Assembly: GCA_900549275.1 (NCBI GenBank)
Contig: URNU01000020.1
Span: 1 to 11,822, forward strand
Source: an uncultured Collinsella sp.
Lineage (GTDB): Bacteria; Actinomycetota; Coriobacteriia; Coriobacteriales; Coriobacteriaceae
Reading direction: 5' to 3'
Length of the DNA: 11,822 nucleotides
Part shown: one piece after another, positions 7,671 through 11,822 of the stretch
Layout: every line of letters begins with the position of its first letter
How positions within the stretch are numbered: the first letter of the stretch is position 1
Position numbers and translations under genes: made by a program
Notes under the pieces: model-generated
Databases searched by the model: none
The model's input: only the letters and a program-made list of their open reading frames with translations
What the model was told of the DNA's origin: nothing

Positions 7671-7696
7671 CAGAGGGGCTGTCCCTTTGTCACATT
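7664..7696. terminator. Bidirectional hairpin holding both convergent stop codons
   Basis: AATGTGACAGAGGG (7664-7677) pairs with CCCTTTGTCACATT (7683-7696) around a five-base loop, 14 base pairs with one G-T. The helicase TGA (7668-7670) lies in the left arm and the HAD gene TAA (7697-7695) touches the right arm. U-tracts are short (TT then A on the plus strand), so termination may be partial, or the hairpin may mainly protect 3' ends. Such TGTGACA/TGTCACA hairpins have the look of a dispersed repeat, which cannot be tested here. Confidence 0.75.
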
Positions 7697-8552
7697 ATTC
7701 GATGATAGTGCGAGAGTTTTGCTTGCGCATGGTGGCGAGCATGTGTTTGGGGACGGCGTGGACCATGCAGCTGCCGATGGTCGCGCTCGCGGCGGCCTTA
7801 GCTGCATCGCTTGCGTTTTTGGTCGCGTAGCTGTGGCGGAAACGCTTGAGCATGGCGATGTCGTTGCCGCCGTCGCCGTAAACCGCGACCTCGTCCTCGG
7901 CAATACCGTAGTAACCCGCCAGCCAGGCCACACTCTCGCCCTTGTTGCACGCCACGTCCGTGATCTCGAACATCACCGGATCGAACGGCGCGTTGACCAC
8001 GCGGTCCGAACGCTCGGCCAAATACGCCTTAAGGTCGCGCTCCAGCTCGGGCGAGGTCACGCGGCAGTTGATCTTGCACACATCGTGGCGCAGGATGTCA
8101 CCGATCGACTGGTCGAAATACTGTTCCTCGTGATACCCGCCACGTGCACGCATGCCACGCATCACGATGCGCTTGATAGGGCTGTCCTTCTTAAAACCCG
8201 CCTGGTGCATCTCGAACGAACCGCTCGAGAACATGCCGTCGGGCGTGGAGCAGTCGAAGCAAATGTCCGGGAACGCCTTGAGCAGCTCCTCGGTAACCTG
8301 CGGGTCGATGGTCCAGGTCTTGAGCACCTCGCCATGACTGTCGCGCACGATGGAGCCGTTAGAGCAGCAGGCATCGAGTGCCAGACCTGTAAAGCCATGT
8401 TCACCGATCGGCAACGTCGAGCGCCCGGTCGCGGGAACCACATGCAGGCCAGCCTCGGTCAGCTCGCGAATGGCACGGCGAATGGTCCCATCCGCCTCGT
8501 GCAGGGCGTTCAGCAGCGTTCCGTCTAAGTCACTCGCGAACATCTTGATCAT
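7695..8552 (-). CDS. Cof-type HAD-superfamily phosphatase
   Basis: This 285-residue cytosolic hydrolase is probably a Mg-dependent phosphatase acting on sugar phosphates or similar small molecules; the substrate is not predictable from sequence. Motif I is DLDGT with Asp8 (nucleophile) and Asp10, motif II is PATGRS (Thr42), motif III is NKGESV with Lys204, and motif IV is GDGGNDIAML with Asp227 and Asp231. Between motifs II and III lies the long C2-type cap (about 85-195) expected in Cof proteins. The ATG at 8552 is ten bases from AAGGAG (8568-8563). The ATG at 8558, four bases from it, is possible and would add two residues. The G+C matches the core genome. It lies downstream of the MFS gene on the same strand, but a 115-base gap with its own possible -10 and a large inverted repeat suggests separate control. 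Confidence 0.92.
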   Translation of the reverse strand: MIKMFASDLDGTLLNALHEADGTIRRAIRELTEAGLHVVPATGRSTLPIGEHGFTGLALDACCSNGSIVRDSHGEVLKTWTIDPQVTEELLKAFPDICFDCSTPDGMFSSGSFEMHQAGFKKDSPIKRIVMRGMRARGGYHEEQYFDQSIGDILRHDVCKINCRVTSPELERDLKAYLAERSDRVVNAPFDPVMFEITDVACNKGESVAWLAGYYGIAEDEVAVYGDGGNDIAMLKRFRHSYATKNASDAAKAAASATIGSCMVHAVPKHMLATMRKQNSRTIIE

Positions 8553-8557
8553 GGGCA

Positions 8558-8601
8558 TGCCTCTCCTTCGTCTGCACGATATTGTAGACGAAGGAGAGGC
8601 A
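8558..8601. repeat. 16-bp perfect inverted repeat over the HAD gene start
   Basis: The arms 8558-8573 (TGCCTCTCCTTCGTCT) and 8586-8601 (AGACGAAGGAGAGGCA) are perfectly complementary with a 12-base spacer, and three more pairs can form inside. The arm nearer the gene contains the HAD Shine-Dalgarno (AAGGAG, read leftwards) and touches the upstream ATG. Neither direction has a T-run, so it is not an ordinary terminator. As DNA it could be an operator; as RNA made by read-through from the MFS gene it would bury the ribosome site. Confidence 0.85.
8581..8586 (-). promoter_or_regulatory. Possible -10 box of the HAD gene inside the inverted repeat
   Basis: Read leftwards the spacer holds TACAAT, one change from the TATAAT consensus. 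No good -35 accompanies it (TTTGGG at 17 bases, or TTGTTT at 20). Transcription from here would begin near 8575 and include only one arm of the repeat, leaving the ribosome site free. Confidence 0.35.
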
Positions 8602-8667
8602 CGCCCAAACAATGCCGTCCCGGCGCGGCGTACCACCGCCTCCACAAATTCACGGTGCCCCAGCACG

Positions 8668-9930
8668 TTAAGACAATCGCCACAAGCGACTTTTCAGCCG
8701 ATAAAACAGCGCCGTCGTCAACGTCAGCACCGCCAACATGCCTGCGAATACAATCGCCGGTGTCCATCGATCATATGCGAGCCCGTAAACCAATTGGCCA
8801 ATAGGCGTTGCACAGGAAAGCATCATATAAACGAGTGCCAGCACTTTTCCGCAGAGTTCCTTTGGCGCTGACCGCTGAACAAATGAAACGATTTCGACCG
8901 ATGCAATGCTTGCCCACGCCATGACCCATGCCGAGCCGGCCGCAAGCGCGGCAAACGCTAATTCATCAGGACCGCTCAGTAGCGTGACAATAATCGGTAC
9001 GACTCCAAAACAAATCATCGCAACATATCGACATATGCCCTTGAAGGAAAAACGATGCGGCCAAATACCGACCAAACCACTGCCGACAAGACCACCTAAG
9101 CCCATAGCCACCTCAATAATCCCAACAAAGGATGATTGCATTCCGAGATGCTTTGCAACAATAACGGGAGCACCAATCGTTAACCCAACTAACGCAAGGT
9201 TCAAAATAGCCGCAAGCAAAAACACAACGAGCAATGATGCGTTTTGAAACAGGTACCGAATCGACTCCCGAAAATCGCTTCGGCATGTCGAGCAAGTCGT
9301 ACTGTCCCCTGCCATTCCAGATGAGGCATTTTGCTTGAGTGCGCCCCCGAACAGTAGGGCTGACATCGCAAACGTCAACGCCGCGGTTTCGCATAGAGCA
9401 TCGATACCAAAGCACCCATAGACCGCCGTCCCGACTACAGGCCCCAAGATATTGCTCGTCATGGTTATCTGCGAGACCAACGCAGTGGCACGCTCAACCT
9501 TTTCTGGGCCCGTCATGCGCACCGTCTCAATTTGAAGCATCGGCTTCAGCAACGATTGGATGCCATATTGGACGCAAAGCATTGCTGTCACGACAACCGC
9601 AAGAGGCAGCGACCGCTTCATGGGGATAAACAACAGCGATGCAGCCATCAGAACAATGCCGAGCACCACAAGAACCCCGCGATGTCTCCCCCGATCCGCC
9701 AATATTCCGCCAGCCGGAGTCGCAAGCACGCCCGGTATGAACGCTATCGCCGCGACGGCGCCATATAACGTTGACGAGCCGCTGCAATCGAACAAGTAAA
9801 GCGGGCACGCAAAGCACAGTGCCGACAACATCGAATACGCGCACAGCTGTGCAACAAGAAGACCGAAAAGCCTGATAGATCGCACTGTTTTTGGCGCCAA
9901 TGAAACGCTAATTCTTCGCATCCCAGCCAT
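8668..9930 (-). CDS. MFS efflux transporter (12 membrane segments), TetR-controlled
   Basis: This 420-residue inner-membrane proton-driven exporter has about twelve hydrophobic segments. Between the second and third is motif A, GGILADRGRHRG, in the usual cytoplasmic loop. A hydrophilic loop near residues 205-225, rich in Ser, Thr and Cys, splits the two six-helix halves. The overall look is of the MFS_3-like drug or siderophore exporters, but the substrate is unknown. The ATG at 9930 follows a G-rich stretch (GGGGGCAGG); an ATG three codons later is possible. Two sampled lines are 45-47% G+C, clearly below the HAD gene (65% in one line), and cysteines are unusually many, suggesting transfer. 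It lies directly downstream of tetR, separated by two palindromic operators, so it is very likely the repressed target. No terminator with a T-run follows. Confidence 0.92.
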   Translation of the reverse strand: MAGMRRISVSLAPKTVRSIRLFGLLVAQLCAYSMLSALCFACPLYLFDCSGSSTLYGAVAAIAFIPGVLATPAGGILADRGRHRGVLVVLGIVLMAASLLFIPMKRSLPLAVVVTAMLCVQYGIQSLLKPMLQIETVRMTGPEKVERATALVSQITMTSNILGPVVGTAVYGCFGIDALCETAALTFAMSALLFGGALKQNASSGMAGDSTTCSTCRSDFRESIRYLFQNASLLVVFLLAAILNLALVGLTIGAPVIVAKHLGMQSSFVGIIEVAMGLGGLVGSGLVGIWPHRFSFKGICRYVAMICFGVVPIIVTLLSGPDELAFAALAAGSAWVMAWASIASVEIVSFVQRSAPKELCGKVLALVYMMLSCATPIGQLVYGLAYDRWTPAIVFAGMLAVLTLTTALFYRLKSRLWRLS

Positions 9931-9942
9931 AAGCCTGCCCCC

Positions 9943-9967
9943 AAATACATACTGTTAGTATGTATTT
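9943..9967. promoter_or_regulatory. TetR operator 1, over the MFS promoter
   Basis: A perfect palindrome: AAATACATACT (9943-9953), centre GTT, AGTATGTATTT (9957-9967). It lies 12 bases upstream of the MFS start codon. A possible promoter reads leftwards as TTTTCA (9980-9975), a 17-base spacer and TAACAG (9957-9952), which would put the -10 on the operator centre, a classic repression layout. The TACATAC/GTATGTA half-sites are typical of TetR-family targets. Confidence 0.85.
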
Positions 9968-10010
9968 AATGACTTGAAAAGGGCAGCCGTGGCTACCCTC
10001 ACAAATCAAT

Positions 10011-10029
10011 TACATACCGTTGGTATCTA
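10011..10029. promoter_or_regulatory. TetR operator 2, imperfect copy
   Basis: TACATACC, centre GTT, GGTATCTA repeats the layout of operator 1 with one broken pair (C10013 with C10027) and the same central GTT. The centres are 65 bases apart, about six helical turns. It starts three bases beyond the tetR stop codon. Matching centre and half-sites make chance unlikely. Confidence 0.75.
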
Positions 10030-10031
10030 TA

Positions 10032-10694
10032 TTACCACCCGGCACGGTTCCATACGTCCCAAATCTGGGCCGTTGTCTGGAGCACTTCATTACCCAAATC
10101 AAGCCCCACCGCGGCCGCCATCTGCGCCAAACATTGTGCGCGAGCAAGCATTCGCTCCTTGGGCTCGAGCGGACGGAACAGCGGCAGCAGCCAAAGATTC
10201 GCTAACAACGATACGGCCTCCGCTGCTTCGCGCGGGCATTCGCACGCAATGGAGCCGTCGGCGATGCCCTCCTCGATCACTGGCAAGAGACAGCCATCGG
10301 CCGACTCGTCGAACGAGCCCTGGTACTGCATCGCCAGTAGACGCGAGCTTTTTACCGGATCTGCCGCAGGATGCATGCGTGCCCATAGCTCAATTTGTGG
10401 AACGACGGACTCGGGCGCGTACAGCCGCTTGAGCTTTTGGGCTCCGTTCATATTACCGATACCAAGCGTTGAGCGGCGGCGCTCAACAATCGGAGCCATT
10501 GCCCGATCAAATGCGGCGTTGAAAATCTCCTCTTTGCTCTTAAAGTGATGATAGACAGCACCCTTGGTCATGCCATCGAGGCGGTCGACGATGTCTTGAA
10601 TGCTCGTCCCCTCATAACCCTGTGCGCAGAATAGCTCCAGCGCCGCGTCGAGAATCTTCGCGACCGTCTCCTCGGGATATTTATTACGACCCAT
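10032..10694 (-). CDS. TetR/AcrR-family transcriptional repressor
   Basis: This 220-residue repressor has an N-terminal three-helix DNA-binding domain: ILDAALELFCAQGYEGTSIQDIVDRL (14-39) and then the recognition-helix segment MTKGAVYHHFKSKEEIF (42-58), close to the family consensus. The C-terminal ligand pocket and dimer domain (about 75-220) is, as usual, unrecognisable in detail. The ATG at 10694 is chosen since the conserved domain starts there. An ATG 12 codons earlier has no ribosome site; the chosen one has only a weak GGATGG/GGA-rich stretch. It is followed by two operators and the MFS gene, so it presumably represses the exporter until a substrate binds. No copy of the operator motif lies in front of tetR itself, so autoregulation by the same motif is not evident. 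Confidence 0.93.
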   Translation of the reverse strand: MGRNKYPEETVAKILDAALELFCAQGYEGTSIQDIVDRLDGMTKGAVYHHFKSKEEIFNAAFDRAMAPIVERRRSTLGIGNMNGAQKLKRLYAPESVVPQIELWARMHPAADPVKSSRLLAMQYQGSFDESADGCLLPVIEEGIADGSIACECPREAAEAVSLLANLWLLPLFRPLEPKERMLARAQCLAQMAAAVGLDLGNEVLQTTAQIWDVWNRAGW

Positions 10695-10701
10695 AATCCG
10701 T

Positions 10702-10755
10702 CCATCCGCAACGCAAGTCTTGTGCCTCATTGCAGTATTTTAACGTTGCGGATGG
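10702..10755. repeat. 12-bp perfect inverted repeat in the tetR leader
   Basis: CCATCCGCAACG (10702-10713) and CGTTGCGGATGG (10744-10755) are exact complements with a 30-base spacer. Read leftwards, the spacer starts with TTAAAAT (10743-10737), a possible -10 box for tetR. The arm nearer the gene contains the weak GGATGG ribosome site, eight bases from the tetR ATG. It could be a two-part operator, or a hairpin in P-II read-through RNA. Confidence 0.7.
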
Positions 10756-10768
10756 CAGGCGTTCGATC

Positions 10769-11107
10769 CTACACCGCGGCGGGGCCGTGTTCGCCGGTGC
10801 GGATGCGGATGACCTCCTCGACCGGCTCGACCCAAATCTTGCCGTCTCCAACGGCACCGGTGCGAGCGGCGTTGCAGATAATCTCGACAATGCTGTCGAC
10901 GTGCTCATCGGCACAAATGAGCGTGAACTGCACCTTAGGGATCGTGTTGACAAGCAACTCGTTGCCGCGCACGCACTCCTTCCAGCCATGCTGTGCGCCG
11001 CAGCCCTGCACCTGGTTGATAGTCATGCCACGAACATCAGCAGCAAACAGCGCGTCTTTGAGAACCTCAAGCTTTTCCTGGCGCACGATAGCCGTGATCT
11101 TTTTCAT
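10769..11107 (-). CDS. P-II family nitrogen-regulatory protein without the T-loop tyrosine
   Basis: This 112-residue trimeric signal protein binds ATP/ADP and 2-oxoglutarate and controls ammonium uptake and nitrogen enzymes. It aligns with E. coli GlnB without gaps, so residue numbers match: GMTINQVQG (27-35), ATP-site GAVGDGKIWV (84-93) with Gly87, Gly89 and Lys90, and IRIRTGE (100-106) with Arg101 and Arg103. In the T-loop (37-55) Tyr51, the uridylylation or adenylylation site, is Leu, and Tyr46 is Val; the loop has no tyrosine at all. Arg47, which plugs the AmtB pore in GlnK-AmtB complexes, is kept. AGAGAGGA before the ATG is a good ribosome site. It lies downstream of amtB, with which it almost certainly works. 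No glnD follows; the next gene is tetR. Whether it should be called glnB or glnK cannot be settled. Confidence 0.95.
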   Translation of the reverse strand: MKKITAIVRQEKLEVLKDALFAADVRGMTINQVQGCGAQHGWKECVRGNELLVNTIPKVQFTLICADEHVDSIVEIICNAARTGAVGDGKIWVEPVEEVIRIRTGEHGPAAV

Positions 11108-11155
11108 AGTGAATTCCTCTCTTTAATAAAGAAATGAATTGCCATTCAATGACGC

Positions 11156-11295
11156 GGGTTTCCCAGGTGCCGCAGATTGGGTTGAAAGAGGGGCGCCGCG
11201 TACTTTTGTACGCAAGCGACGGTTTGAAACCCAAGGTGCGGTGCCTGGGGAAGCCGCGCGACGATTGAACGGCAAGGTGCGGTGCTTGGGGAAGC
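11156..11295. repeat. Three-copy repeat with large foldback between amtB and the P-II gene
   Basis: Two imperfect direct copies lie at 11216-11254 and 11258-11295 (39 and 38 bases; the last 22 differ at one base, ending TGGGGAAGC). A third, more diverged copy runs in the opposite sense at 11156-11187, so 11156-11187 and 11224-11256 can form a long stem. At the tip is a six-pair hairpin, GCGTAC-TTTT-GTACGC (11198-11213). The array begins two bases after the amtB stop and ends about 50 bases before the P-II start. It may be a REP-like dispersed element, or it may tune P-II expression by partial termination or mRNA processing. Confidence 0.75.
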
Positions 11296-11297
11296 TG

Positions 11298-11822
11298 TTA
11301 ATCGAGTCCGGAGAAAGAGGGATAGGCGCTCTCGCCGTGCTGACTCGCATCCAAGTCCAACGCCTCGTCGGCCTCATCCACGCGCAGGCTGCCATGGAAC
11401 AGTGCCTTGACCACCGCGGCGATCACCAAGTCGAGCACCAGCACAAGAGCGACCGTAACCACAATGCCCAAAATCTGCGAGATGAGCAGCGAGACATCGC
11501 CCGTGTAGAACAGGCCGCCCTTACCGGTCCACGAAAGCTCCGGCACGCAGAACAGACCCGTGAGCACGCCGCCCAGGATACCGCCGATGCCGTGGCAACC
11601 GAACGCGTCGAGCGCGTCGTCGTAGCCGAACTTGGTCTTGAGATGACTGATGGCCAAGTAGCAGACAGGCGAGACGATCAGGCCCATGACCAGCGCTGCC
11701 CACGGCTCGACAAAGCCCGCACCCGGCGTGACCACCACAAGGCCTGCAACCAGACCGGTGCTGGCACCCACCAGCGTGGGGCGACCGGTGTGCACGCGCT
11801 CGACGGCAAGCCACGAGACCAT
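11298..11822 (-). CDS. amtB: Ammonium transporter, C-terminal part (cut by window edge)
   Basis: These are the last 174 residues of an Amt/MEP/Rh channel that conducts ammonia across the cytoplasmic membrane. The visible signatures are LVGASTGLVAGLVVVTPGAGFV (17-38), which aligns with the GACSG...VTPACGYV region of E. coli AmtB, and DDALDAFGCHGIGGILGG (68-85), which contains the second pore histidine (His77, equivalent to AmtB His318). A final membrane helix (about 115-140) and the cytoplasmic tail RVDEADEALDLDASQHGESA follow; the ESAYPSF end is the part that contacts P-II. The Met at the window edge is internal, and the gene continues to the right. It is the upstream partner of the P-II gene. 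Confidence 0.95.
   Translation of the reverse strand: MVSWLAVERVHTGRPTLVGASTGLVAGLVVVTPGAGFVEPWAALVMGLIVSPVCYLAISHLKTKFGYDDALDAFGCHGIGGILGGVLTGLFCVPELSWTGKGGLFYTGDVSLLISQILGIVVTVALVLVLDLVIAAVVKALFHGSLRVDEADEALDLDASQHGESAYPSFSGLD

Noticed and set aside
7719..8528. 269-codon open frame antisense to the HAD phosphatase
   Set aside because: The opposite strand encodes all four HAD motifs; this frame is a composition artefact.
11122..11149. Internal promoter for the P-II gene (TTGAAT, 16 bases, ATTAAA, read leftwards)
   Set aside because: The boxes are fair, but the start point would fall within the ribosome site, leaving an almost leaderless message lacking its Shine-Dalgarno.
1..11822. CRISPR array, tRNA, rRNA, transposase or phage integrase
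   Set aside because: No regularly spaced repeats, no cloverleaf-like segments between genes and no such protein motifs were seen on either strand.

Overview
The window looks like chromosomal DNA of a high-G+C gut actinobacterium of the Coriobacteriia, most probably Collinsella or a close relative. This is inferred from the G+C of the core genes (about 65% in sampled lines of the helicase and HAD genes), a GTG start behind a strong Shine-Dalgarno, and the actinobacterial amtB-then-P-II gene order. No 16S or tRNA gene is present to confirm it. Ten protein genes fill the window, two of them cut by its edges. There is no CRISPR array, insertion sequence or RNA gene that I can support.

Left part (1-3365). 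An AT-rich PD-(D/E)XK nuclease gene enters from the left edge and ends at a two-hairpin terminator region shared with a convergent operon. That operon, read leftwards, is rtcB (RNA 3'-phosphate/5'-OH ligase) followed by a 272-residue protein with the fold signature of the DnaB/RecA helicase domain. The ATP-binding Walker A loop of that protein has been destroyed. The Shine-Dalgarno of this second gene overlaps the rtcB stop codon, so the two are probably translationally coupled.

Middle (3144-7696). Divergent from rtcB is a second two-gene operon: a WYL-domain transcription regulator and, 6 bases later, a 1095-residue UvrD-type helicase fused to a RecB-like nuclease. The helicase operon ends in a perfectly placed bidirectional hairpin that contains the stop codons of both the helicase and the convergent HAD-phosphatase gene. 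The head-to-head pair (RNA ligase plus pseudo-ATPase, and WYL plus helicase-nuclease) is the best candidate here for an undescribed damage- or phage-response locus, but that link is inference from layout only.

Right part (7695-11822, all leftward). From right to left this holds amtB (partial), a P-II signal protein lacking the usual modification tyrosine, a TetR repressor, an AT-richer MFS exporter and a Cof-type HAD phosphatase. The amtB-P-II gap carries a three-copy repeat that can fold into a large hairpin. The tetR-MFS gap carries two near-identical palindromes that are convincing TetR operators. The tetR and HAD genes are each preceded by a long-armed inverted repeat bracketing a possible -10 box.
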